Shown: positions 1 through 8,700 of the stretch, one piece after another
Numbering within the stretch: position 1 is the first letter of the stretch
How the letters are laid out: each line of letters opens with the position of its first letter
The notes under the pieces: model-generated
Told to the model about the DNA's origin: nothing
Database searches by the model: none
The model's input: only the letters and a program-made list of their open reading frames with translations
Translations under genes and position numbers: made by a program
Origin: Thiotrichales bacterium
GTDB taxonomy: Bacteria; Pseudomonadota; Gammaproteobacteria; Beggiatoales; Beggiatoaceae
Length of the DNA stretch: 64,000 bases
Assembly: GCA_016745035.1 (NCBI GenBank)
Contig: JADGDE010000001.1
Location: 410,507 to 474,506 of the forward strand
Direction of reading: 5' to 3'

Positions 1-496
1 TAAAACCAGTTTGTTGCGGATTTTATGCGGTTTAAGTTTACCCGAAAGTGGCGATATTCTCTGGCAAGGGCAAGCGATTGAAGATCAATACGATGCCTAT
101 TTGCGTGAACTGAATTACATCGGTCATCATCCGGGGATTAAAGCTGACCTGAGCGCCTTAGAAAATTTAAAAATGGCGCAGTCGATGAGTGCTCAGCCAA
201 TTTTGGGTGTTGATTTGGATGAGGTGTTAGATAAAGTTGGCTTATATGGTTTTGAGGATATTCCGGCACGGCAATTATCTGCAGGACAAAAACGCCGCGT
301 TGCCCTTGCGCGTTTGTGGGTCGGTTCTGCTAAACTGTGGGTGCTTGATGAGCCATTCACAGCCCTTGATAAAAAGGGCATTAAAATGGTCGAGGATAAA
401 TTACTTGAACATGCCGATAAAGGTGGTATTGCAATATTAACATCGCATCATGTGATTGACTGTGATAACTTATTGCACATACATTTAAGCGATTAG
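1..496 (+). CDS. ccmA: Heme exporter ATP-binding subunit CcmA (5' end cut by the window)
   Basis: CcmA is the cytoplasmic ATPase of the CcmABCD system, which releases heme-loaded CcmE for cytochrome c maturation. The coding frame is open from base 2, where codons for Lys-Thr-Ser complete a Walker A motif, so the true start lies upstream. Visible after it are LLRILCGLSLPESGDILWQG, the ABC signature LSAGQKRR, Walker B LWVLDEPFTALD and an H-loop TSHH. The match to CcmA runs nearly motif by motif, including the typical stretch YIGHHPGIK. CcmB normally follows directly, but here a Pal-like lipoprotein gene begins 16 bases after the stop. The other ccm genes must therefore be elsewhere. Confidence 0.9.
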   Translation, partial: KTSLLRILCGLSLPESGDILWQGQAIEDQYDAYLRELNYIGHHPGIKADLSALENLKMAQSMSAQPILGVDLDEVLDKVGLYGFEDIPARQLSAGQKRRVALARLWVGSAKLWVLDEPFTALDKKGIKMVEDKLLEHADKGGIAILTSHHVIDCDNLLHIHLSD

Positions 497-512
497 CTAA
501 CTGGAGGTTGAT

Positions 513-1034
513 ATGGATTGGATGCGTTATGGCGTTGTGGCATTAAGTGTCACTATTGGGGCGTGTACTACCCCACCAAAATCAGCAGATAAAAGCCCTA
601 AACCGGAACCAACTCAAAACCAAACCCAAGGGAGTGATGCTAATTCTCAAGGTGCTGACTATAGCACTGGGGCTGCTGAGGCACTCAACCCTGGGGTGAC
701 AAATCTCCCTGGTAACCGTTTAGTCTATTTTGATTATGATGTCAGCCAATTAAGCTCCAGCGCCCGCCAAATTCTTGATCAACACAGTGCTTATTTACAG
801 GCGAACCCCAATATTCGTGTGCGTATCGAAGGTCATGCTGATGAACGTGGTTCGCGTGAATATAACCTTGCCCTTGGTGAGCAACGTGCGTTAGCCATTC
901 AGCGTTATTTAACCATTTCCGGTGTTACCCCTTCTCGGCTATTGACGTTTAGCTATGGCGAAGAAAAACCAATAAATTTTGGGCATGGTGCATCCGCTTG
1001 GCAGCAAAACCGCCGAGCAGAGTTGGTTTACTAA
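513..1034 (+). CDS. Pal/OmpA-family outer-membrane lipoprotein
   Basis: A 173-residue peptidoglycan-binding lipoprotein. The N-terminus has a short signal peptide and a lipobox-like IGAC, so Cys18 would be the lipidated residue. A Pro/Lys/Gln-rich linker (residues about 19-60) leads to an OmpA-like domain with YFDYDVSQL and the peptidoglycan-binding motif IEGHADERGSREYNLALGEQRA. Length and layout match Pal, which ties the outer membrane to peptidoglycan through the Tol system. No tolA, tolB or ybgF gene is nearby, so it may be a second Pal-like protein rather than the Tol partner. A good ribosome binding site, GGAGG, lies just before the ATG. Confidence 0.8.
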   Translation: MDWMRYGVVALSVTIGACTTPPKSADKSPKPEPTQNQTQGSDANSQGADYSTGAAEALNPGVTNLPGNRLVYFDYDVSQLSSSARQILDQHSAYLQANPNIRVRIEGHADERGSREYNLALGEQRALAIQRYLTISGVTPSRLLTFSYGEEKPINFGHGASAWQQNRRAELVY

Positions 1035-1064
1035 ATCATTAGTAAAACGAATATCTAAGTATTC

Positions 1065-2378
1065 ATGAGCATTCAACACTCACAAACAATTCCAGCAGAT
1101 ACTGTGACCATTACTATTTTGATTGTTGATGATAATGTCAACAATCTCTTTACGTTGCGCAGTTTATTGTCTGAACATTTGGATGTGGAGATTGTTGAAG
1201 CCATATCGGGGCAAGATGCCTTGGATGCAGTTTTGTCCCAACCCATAGATTTGGTGTTGTTGGATGTGCAAATGCCAGAAATGGATGGGTTTGAAACTGC
1301 TAAACTGATGCAGTCTTTGAAAAAAACTGCACACATCCCTATCGTTTTTTTAAGTGCCGCTTATAAATCGGAAGTGTTTCAACAGCGCGGGTTTGATTCT
1401 GGGGCAACAGATTACCTGACCAAACCCATTGATTCACATCAGTTGATCAATAAAATTCGCTTATATTTACGCTTTATTGAACAAGAACGCCAACATAGCC
1501 GCGATTTAGAACGCAAAGTCGCCGAGCGTACCAAAGCTTTAGAACAAGCGCGACAACAATTAGAAAAACGGGTACTTGAGCGTACCGCAGAACTAGAACT
1601 GGCAAATTCAGAATTGGTCGCTGCCAAAGAAAGTGCCGAACAAGCCAACCTCGCTAAAAGTCAGTTTATGGCCAATATGAGTCATGAACTGCGCACGCCT
1701 CTCAATGCTATCATCGGCTATGGTGAACTATTACATGATGAATTGAGTGCCGATCAAGTGCATGATATAGAACTAGAAACCAATGATGTCGAGCAAATTA
1801 TCCACGCAGGTCAACATTTATTGCGCCTTATCAATGGCGTATTAGACCTATCCAAAGTGGAAGCTGGGAAAATGATGGTTTTTAATGAACAAATTGTCCT
1901 ACAAAACTTTCTTAATGACATCATGGCGGTGATAGGTCCCTTGGTGAGTCGGCAAAATAATCAGTTAGTGTTTCAATACGAGAGCCAACTAGAAGGACTT
2001 TATTGCGACAGCTTAAAATTGCGACAAATTCTACTTAATTTGTTAAGCAATGCTTGTAAATTTAGCGACAATGGTACGATTACCTTGCGAGTGTCTGATT
2101 TAGAAGATAGTCATGTGTGTTTCCATGTTGAGGACACAGGTATCGGTATCCCAACTTCACAACAACAAGAATTATTCAAGCCATTTAAACAAGTCGATGC
2201 CTCGACCACACGTAAATATGGCGGTACCGGTTTGGGACTTGCGATTGTGCAACAATTTACCCAATTACTCGGAGGTCACATTGAATTAAAAAGTCAGCCC
2301 GAAGAAGGCAGTCATTTCAGTGTGTACATACCTAAACAAGCACCTGAACAGGTGGAAGCAACGGAGGGGAAATCATGA
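1065..2378 (+). CDS. Response-regulator/histidine-kinase hybrid, REC-coiled coil-HisKA-HATPase
   Basis: A 437-residue soluble sensor kinase. Residues about 15-135 form a receiver domain (acid pair VDD, phosphoacceptor Asp67 in [13 protein letters not shown], Lys120 in YLTKP). A helical coiled coil (about 140-195) leads to HisKA with His207 in [14 protein letters not shown], then HATPase_c with N-box [12 protein letters not shown]1 DTGIGIP and GGTGLGLAI. There is no signal peptide or transmembrane segment, so input must come through phosphorylation of the N-terminal receiver or a partner. The last codons overlap the next gene (ATGA type), indicating translational coupling with the binding protein at 2375. 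Its receiver is strikingly similar to that of the kinase at 13673. Confidence 0.92.
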   Translation: MSIQHSQTIPADTVTITILIVDDNVNNLFTLRSLLSEHLDVEIVEAISGQDALDAVLSQPIDLVLLDVQMPEMDGFETAKLMQSLKKTAHIPIVFLSAAYKSEVFQQRGFDSGATDYLTKPIDSHQLINKIRLYLRFIEQERQHSRDLERKVAERTKALEQARQQLEKRVLERTAELELANSELVAAKESAEQANLAKSQFMANMSHELRTPLNAIIGYGELLHDELSADQVHDIELETNDVEQIIHAGQHLLRLINGVLDLSKVEAGKMMVFNEQIVLQNFLNDIMAVIGPLVSRQNNQLVFQYESQLEGLYCDSLKLRQILLNLLSNACKFSDNGTITLRVSDLEDSHVCFHVEDTGIGIPTSQQQELFKPFKQVDASTTRKYGGTGLGLAIVQQFTQLLGGHIELKSQPEEGSHFSVYIPKQAPEQVEATEGKS

Positions 2379-3694
2379 GCGATAAACGGCTTAAAGATAA
2401 CATTCAAAGCTCGCGGCGCACATTTTTAAAATATGCAGGGGCAAGTGTTGCCCTCTCGAGTGTTTTGAGCATTATACCCAACCCTGTCGGTGGGCGAGCT
2501 TATGCCCAGTCAGAGAAAAAAATCGACGACCGTTGGCTAGAAATGACACAAAAATATGGCAGTCCCACCGGCAAATTTGGCAAAATTGGCGACCCGGTGA
2601 TTTTAACCATTGGTTATCAGCCTTACGGCACGATTCACTGGACAGCCAGCGTCAACAAACAAGCACAGTTATTAGAAAAATATCTGCCCAAAGGCAGTAA
2701 AGTGGTGTGGTTTCGCGCGCTTTCAGGTCCTTTAATCAATAATAATATGCTCACCGGGCGTAATCAGTTTGGCTATATGTCCGACACCCCTGGCTTGAGT
2801 AATGGTGATAAAATTGAGGCGGACTTTGTTGCTGCCAGTGGCTATGATTTGGGCGAATTTGGCAGTATTTGTGTCCCCAATGAACTTATTGAAAGCGGTA
2901 AGGTTAAAACCCCTCAAGACCTCGATGGCAAACCCGTTGCCACCGCCTTTGGCTCTTTCTCGCATCGACAAATTTTAACTTTTGCCCACCAGCACAATAT
3001 TAAGCCTAAATTGCTGCCCCAATCCATTGATCAACAAATGGCCTCATTGCGCTCAAAAAGCGTTTATGCCGCCGCCCTGTGGGAGCCTTACCCTTCTTGG
3101 CTGGAGAAAAAAGGCATTGCTACGCGCTGGAAAACCGGGCAAGACATGCAAAATACCACCGCACAATATACCCCTGAATCGGATCTAAAAATTTTCCATG
3201 ATGTCGGCGCGACGCTCGCGATTCACGATTGGTTACGTGAGCGCCCTGATGTGATGGCGGCGTATTTAAAATCCGAAGAAGAATGCCGCGATATGATGAC
3301 CAATGCACCGGACACCGCCGCTTATTACATTTGGACAGATATATCCGAAGTTCCCCCACAAGTGATTCGTGCCAACTTAGACATGGTGGTTTGGGATGGG
3401 CGTATTAATGACCCCATGCGCACCCATTTAAAAGCTTGTGCCAAACAATGGTTAGCTGAGGGCGTGCTTAAAAACCCACGTAGCCAAAATGCGGATAAAT
3501 ATATCTCCGAATGGGCAGATGATACCTTGCTCAATTTAGCTATGAGAGAAATGGAAGCCACTGGGCAATGGACATCGAATCAATTGCCCGGTTTCCCCGC
3601 TCCTTTGCGCCCCGAGCAGTTACAACGCCAATCTTGGGAAATGCAAAAAGACTATCGTCCAGAACCTAAGATCTGGGAAGCCAGCAAGGTTTAA
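2375..3694 (+). CDS. Tat-exported NrtA/SsuA-like periplasmic binding protein
   Basis: A 439-residue periplasmic solute-binding protein of the nitrate/sulfonate/taurine (NMT1/NrtA) type. The N-terminus carries a twin-arginine signal, [10 protein letters not shown] (Arg14-Arg15), a hydrophobic stretch and a likely cleavage after AYA near residue 45. The mature part has the family features [43 protein letters not shown] and [10 protein letters not shown]. No ABC permease or ATPase lies near. Instead it sits between two soluble histidine kinases and overlaps the first by four bases, so it probably serves as a ligand-sensing component rather than a transport component. The ligand cannot be read from the sequence. 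Confidence 0.82.
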   Translation: MSDKRLKDNIQSSRRTFLKYAGASVALSSVLSIIPNPVGGRAYAQSEKKIDDRWLEMTQKYGSPTGKFGKIGDPVILTIGYQPYGTIHWTASVNKQAQLLEKYLPKGSKVVWFRALSGPLINNNMLTGRNQFGYMSDTPGLSNGDKIEADFVAASGYDLGEFGSICVPNELIESGKVKTPQDLDGKPVATAFGSFSHRQILTFAHQHNIKPKLLPQSIDQQMASLRSKSVYAAALWEPYPSWLEKKGIATRWKTGQDMQNTTAQYTPESDLKIFHDVGATLAIHDWLRERPDVMAAYLKSEEECRDMMTNAPDTAAYYIWTDISEVPPQVIRANLDMVVWDGRINDPMRTHLKACAKQWLAEGVLKNPRSQNADKYISEWADDTLLNLAMREMEATGQWTSNQLPGFPAPLRPEQLQRQSWEMQKDYRPEPKIWEASKV

Positions 3695-3885
3695 GCACTG
3701 GATGCTAACGCTATCTTATTATGAGTAACTTGCCTATAATGAGCTAGCGCTAATTCGCTGGTTTTCGAGACTAACGTGATTAGCAAAGATGTTAGATTAA
3801 GCTTAGGTTTTACCATGCAGCAAGACCCTCGCCTCTAGCATAAAAAATTAACCCAAAGCAGCAACCGCATAGGTTTTCCAAGACG

Positions 3886-5601
3886 ATGCACCCACAACTG
3901 ATACAACAACTGCGTCAGATGGGCTTGAACCCTTATCAACCCCCTGAAGACCGTGCCACTTGGCAAAATTTTCTCCAATTAGTAGATCAAGTGTATGCCA
4001 GTATAGAACACGCCAGTTTATACAACCCGATTTCCCAACCCACAGGCGGCGCAAGTTTTATGCGTATTGTCGCTGAGCGCGACAAGCTACGCAGTATTTT
4101 TGCAGCCCTCAGCAATGGTTTATGCGTTTTCGGTCGTCAGGGTAATTTATTACTGATTAATGCCACAGCCAAAGAATATTTGGGTATTGAAGAAGGCACG
4201 ACATGGCAACAAGCGGATATTCTCGCGCGCTTTTTGCTCCGAGATCAGCTCAACCCCGAGCGACACATGGACACCGAAACCTTGATGCGCATTGTCCGTG
4301 AAGGCGTTGCTTTGCGTGATGCTGAGGCAAAACTGGTTTCTGGCGACAAACAACTGCCCATCGCCTGTGTGATTAATCCCTTAAATAAATCCGATAGAAA
4401 CACAGGCGCGGTCTTGATGTTTCACGATACCAGTGAACAACAACGCACCGCGGCCGCTTTATTAGCCGCCAAAGAAATGGCCGAGCAATCCAGTCATGCC
4501 AAATCCGATTTTCTCTCTAGCATGAGCCACGAATTGCGCACACCGATGAATGCGATTTTAGGCTATGGCGAAATCCTCGAAGAAGACTTAGGCGATCCGC
4601 CCGAGGGCATAGACGAGGATTATATTGAAGATCTGCAAGCCTATACCAATCATATTTTGCAAGCAGGCAAGCATTTACTGACTTTGATTAATGAAGTCCT
4701 CGATCTGACCAAAATTGAAAACCGTGAAATTGATCTGTCTATTAACCGTTTAGAACTGAATCAAAGTGTCGATAACTGCCTGAATAAAATTAAAGACAGC
4801 GCTGCCGAACGGGGTCTTAGTATCCATAATCACATGGATAAAGCTGCCAGCGTGATGGCTGATGGCGAACGCTTGGAACAAATTATTGAACAAGTCTTGT
4901 CCAATGCGGTGAAACATAATAAAGACGGCGGCGAAATTCATATCGAATGCACTCAACCGGCGGTAGAAAAAGTGCGCTTAGTGATTCGTGATACCGGCGT
5001 GGGTATGACCGATGAACAAACCAAAGTGGTTTTTAAGCCTTTTATCCGGATCAGCGGGCGCAATTTGACCAAGGGCACGGGCGTAGGGTTGACCATTGCT
5101 AAAAATCTGCTGGAATTGATGGATGGGCGCTTAGGCGTAGAAAGTGAACTCGATGTTGGCAGTACCTTCTGGATTGAATTACCCACAGGAGAAACGTCTG
5201 AAGTTTCGCGTGAAACTGTGGTTGAAGACCGACGCTATTTATTGCTTTACATTGAAGACAGCCGCACCAATGTCAGCTTGATGAATAAAATCCTCCGTGA
5301 GCGCCCCGATATTGCCTTTATCTCGGCTCCCACAGGCGAAATGGGCTTAGAGTTGGCGCGTACGCATCGCCCGGATATTATTCTGCTAGATATTAATCTC
5401 CCCGGCATTAATGGCTTTGAAGTCCTCAAACGCTTACGGGCTTTCCCCGCCACCCACGATATTCCGGTATTAGGTTTAAGTGCTGATGATAGCAAAGAAG
5501 CGCTAAGCCGCGCTGATACAGCCGGTTTTTCCTCTTATATGATTAAACCCTTGCAGAAAAAGCAATTTTTACTTGCGCTTGAAGAAGTGCTACATGTTTA
5601 A
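3886..5601 (+). CDS. Hybrid histidine kinase, PAS-HisKA-HATPase-REC
   Basis: A 571-residue cytoplasmic hybrid kinase. It begins with a conserved N-terminal segment (LIQQLRQMGLNPYQPP) followed by a helix, then a PAS domain (about 68-185, IFAALSNGLCVFGRQGNLLLIN). HisKA has His215 in [13 protein letters not shown], HATPase_c has DTGVGM and KGTGVGLTIAKN, and the C-terminal receiver has Asp502 in IILLDINLPGINGFE. No membrane segment is present. The gap from the binding-protein gene is 191 bases without a clear terminator, so co-transcription with 1065-3694 is plausible but not shown. This is a typical stand-alone member of a large family; the PAS ligand is unknown. Confidence 0.92.
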   Translation: MHPQLIQQLRQMGLNPYQPPEDRATWQNFLQLVDQVYASIEHASLYNPISQPTGGASFMRIVAERDKLRSIFAALSNGLCVFGRQGNLLLINATAKEYLGIEEGTTWQQADILARFLLRDQLNPERHMDTETLMRIVREGVALRDAEAKLVSGDKQLPIACVINPLNKSDRNTGAVLMFHDTSEQQRTAAALLAAKEMAEQSSHAKSDFLSSMSHELRTPMNAILGYGEILEEDLGDPPEGIDEDYIEDLQAYTNHILQAGKHLLTLINEVLDLTKIENREIDLSINRLELNQSVDNCLNKIKDSAAERGLSIHNHMDKAASVMADGERLEQIIEQVLSNAVKHNKDGGEIHIECTQPAVEKVRLVIRDTGVGMTDEQTKVVFKPFIRISGRNLTKGTGVGLTIAKNLLELMDGRLGVESELDVGSTFWIELPTGETSEVSRETVVEDRRYLLLYIEDSRTNVSLMNKILRERPDIAFISAPTGEMGLELARTHRPDIILLDINLPGINGFEVLKRLRAFPATHDIPVLGLSADDSKEALSRADTAGFSSYMIKPLQKKQFLLALEEVLHV

Positions 5602-5614
5602 GTCTTGATTCATC

Positions 5615-5639
5615 TATGTGCTGACGTTAGCAGCACATA
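5615..5639. terminator. Intergenic hairpin between convergent kinase genes
   Basis: TATGTGCTG, a 7-base loop and CAGCACATA form a perfect 9-bp stem. It lies 14 bases after the stop of the plus-strand kinase and 63 bases beyond the end of the opposing 1613-residue kinase. No clear U-run follows on either strand, so intrinsic termination is only a suggestion from position and symmetry. Confidence 0.4.
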
Positions 5640-5701
5640 AAATAGAATGAAAATCTAGGCTTGAACAGCATTTGGTCTCTGAACTCTACAAACTCAAATA
5701 T

Positions 5702-8700
5702 TTAACTTTTGTATAGCCATATTTGTATAAGAGACAATAATTTATTACTATCAATAGGTTTAGATAAATAGTCATTAGCACCCGCTTGAATACATTTGGC
5801 TTTATCATGTTTCATCGCTTTAGCTGTCAATGCAATGATGGGGAGTTTTTTAAATTTATCCTGCCCTCTAATGTGTTTCATGGCTTCATAACCATCCATT
5901 TCTGGCATCATAATATCCATTAAGACAATATCTATATGTGGATCCTTTTCAAGGGCATCGAGTGCATATTGACCATTTTTTGCAATTGTCACCAACATAT
6001 CTTTTTCTTCTAACATCGCAGAGAGTGAATAGCTATTACGAATATCATCATCAACCAGTAACACCTGCTTTCCTTTTAGAACATTATCCTTTTTGAGCTG
6101 TATTTTTTTTAATATCGTTTGTTGTGACAAAGGCAAGGTTGTTTCTAGTTGATGTAAAAATAAATTCACTTTATCTAACAGTTCTTCTTGTGAGTCAGCA
6201 AAATGTACAACATGTTTACGCCCAAATAAATTAAATTTATCTTTATTCTTATCTGTCAAAATGTAGTTTTTATAAAAGATTAAAGGCGTATTTATATTCC
6301 AATCGGATAAATTTTCTAACAAATCCCATTCAAAATGATCTGGATGTTCTCCTAAATCAATCGCGATACAATCAAAATGTTGTTGTTGTAATGATTTTAG
6401 AATTTCCTCATTATTTGAGGATTTAGAAATATTTGTTTGCGTATTATCAAGTAAATTAATAATATCCTCATCTCGTCCAGCTTGGCTAGCAATGAGTAAA
6501 AGCTGTTTAGATTTTTTACTAATAAAGCTGTTTAAATGAAGAAATATTTTTTGTATATCATCAATTTCAGCAGGCTTCAATAAATAACCAATAGCACCCA
6601 ATTGCTGTGCTTCTTCTGCTTTGTCTGCCGCAGACACACAATAAATAGGTATATGACGTGTATCAAGGGTTTTTTTCAACTGTACTAATACACTCAAGCC
6701 ATCTATTTCAGGTAAACCTAAATCTAAAATAACCGCTTGAGGCTTGTGTTGTTGAACGAGATCTAATGCTTGCTGTCCATTGCCTGCCAGTAAGCACTTA
6801 AATTGTTGTTCATGCGCCAAATCGGCAAGTACATGGCGAAAATCGGCATCGTCTTCTACGATTAATAAAACCTTATCATCCGCTTTTAGCTGTTCACGAT
6901 CATCCTCTAATACTAGGTTTTCTTCTTTTTTCTGTGGCTGATGGTTAAAAACAGGCGTTGGCGTTGTCGTAACCGAATTGGGTATTTCTGTTTCTGTTGC
7001 GATCTCCATGAGCTTATTCACACGTTTAGAACCCACTTGTTCAGGAATAAAAATACTAAAACAGCTCCCTTTATTTTCTGCACTTTGAACATGTAATTCA
7101 CCATTCATCAGTTTTACCAATTGACGTGAAATAGAAAGCCCCAAACCAGTGCCGCCAAATTTGCGCGAAGTTGAACCGTCTGCTTGGCGAAATGCTTCAA
7201 AGATACCACTTTGTTTTTCTTTAGGAATACCAATACCGGTATCTTTGACATGGAATACTAAACTATTGGCTGCTGTTAAATGCTGCGGGAAATTAGTCTC
7301 ATTTGATTGTGGACGTTGAACCCGCAAGGTAATCATTCCATCTTTTGGAGTAAACTTCAAAGAATTAGAAATTAAATTAGTAATGACTTGTTGTAAGCGC
7401 TGACCATTATTTTGAATGGTTTGTGGCAGTTTTTCAGCAAATTCAATTTTAAATTGAATATTTTTTTCTTCTGCTATCACTTTAAACCGTTGTTCAAACG
7501 ATTGAATAAAATCAGTTAAACGGATTTTTTCAAGATCTAAGTCGATACGACCTGCTTCAATTTTGGATAAATCTAAAATTTCATTAATTAAATTGAGTAA
7601 GTCCTTGCCCGCATGGTGAATGGTATTGGCATGTTCAAGTTGCTTATCACTGAGATTATTATTTTTATCGCTTGATAACAATTGTGCCAAAATTAACATG
7701 CTATTAAGTGGGGTACGCAGTTCATGTGACATATTTGCCAAAAATTCTGATTTATATTTACTGGCTAGTTCCAATTCATTGGCTTTTTGTTCAGTTGCTT
7801 GTTTAGCTTTTTCCAGCTCCAAGTTTTGCGCCCGAATAGCTTCTTTTTGTTGCTCTAAAGCTTGGGAACGCATTTCTAAAGAATCATTACTTTGTTGTAA
7901 CTCTTCTTGTTGTGCTTGTAGTTCTTCAGATTGACTCTGCAATTCAGTCGCCTGATCTTGAGTTTGAGACAATAATTGTGTGAGCTTAGTTCGAGACTCA
8001 GCTGTATAAAGTCCAATACCAATGCCAGGGGCAGCTTGTTCAAGAAATTCTTGTTGTAATGTTGAAAAGGGCTTAAAGCTAGCCAGTTCTATGACACCTT
8101 TAATTTGATTTTCATATAAGATTGGTAAGACCATTACATAATGTGGTACAGATTCACCTAAACTCGATTGAATTAAAATATAATCATTGGGTAAGTTTTG
8201 GATCAATAAGGTTTTTTGTTCTAAAGCAGCTTGACCAATTATTCCCTCACCTAGTTTAAACTGGTTATTATTTCCGCGACGATTGTTATAAGCATAACTA
8301 GAAATAAGTTTCAGGGTTTTTTCGGTTTCATCATAAAAGTAAAACGTACCTAACGGTGTATCCAGATGATTGGCAAGAAAAGATATGATTTTTTGACTTA
8401 ACGGAACAACATCTTGTACGCCACGCATGTATTCATTCAGTTTAGCTAGCCCATTTTTTAACCACGTTTGATCTTCATTTTCTGCAAATAATCGTCGTAA
8501 AGTTCGTGTCATACCAGAAAGTGCATTTCCTAAACGATCCCGTTCTGAAAGTAAGCGTACTTCTTGATTATAGTTACCAGCGGCGATAGCATCCGCTTGA
8601 GCTATAGTGCTATCTAAAGCATTACGTAAACTTTGAGCTGATGTGACTAATTCAGAAATCTCATCTCGACCCTCATAAACGATTTCTTGTTCAGCTTGTT

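Noticed and set aside
3695..3885. A leader peptide or short gene between the binding protein and the next kinase.
   Set aside because: No frame with a ribosome binding site and family pattern; the gap shows only weak palindromes such as GAGCTAGCGC.
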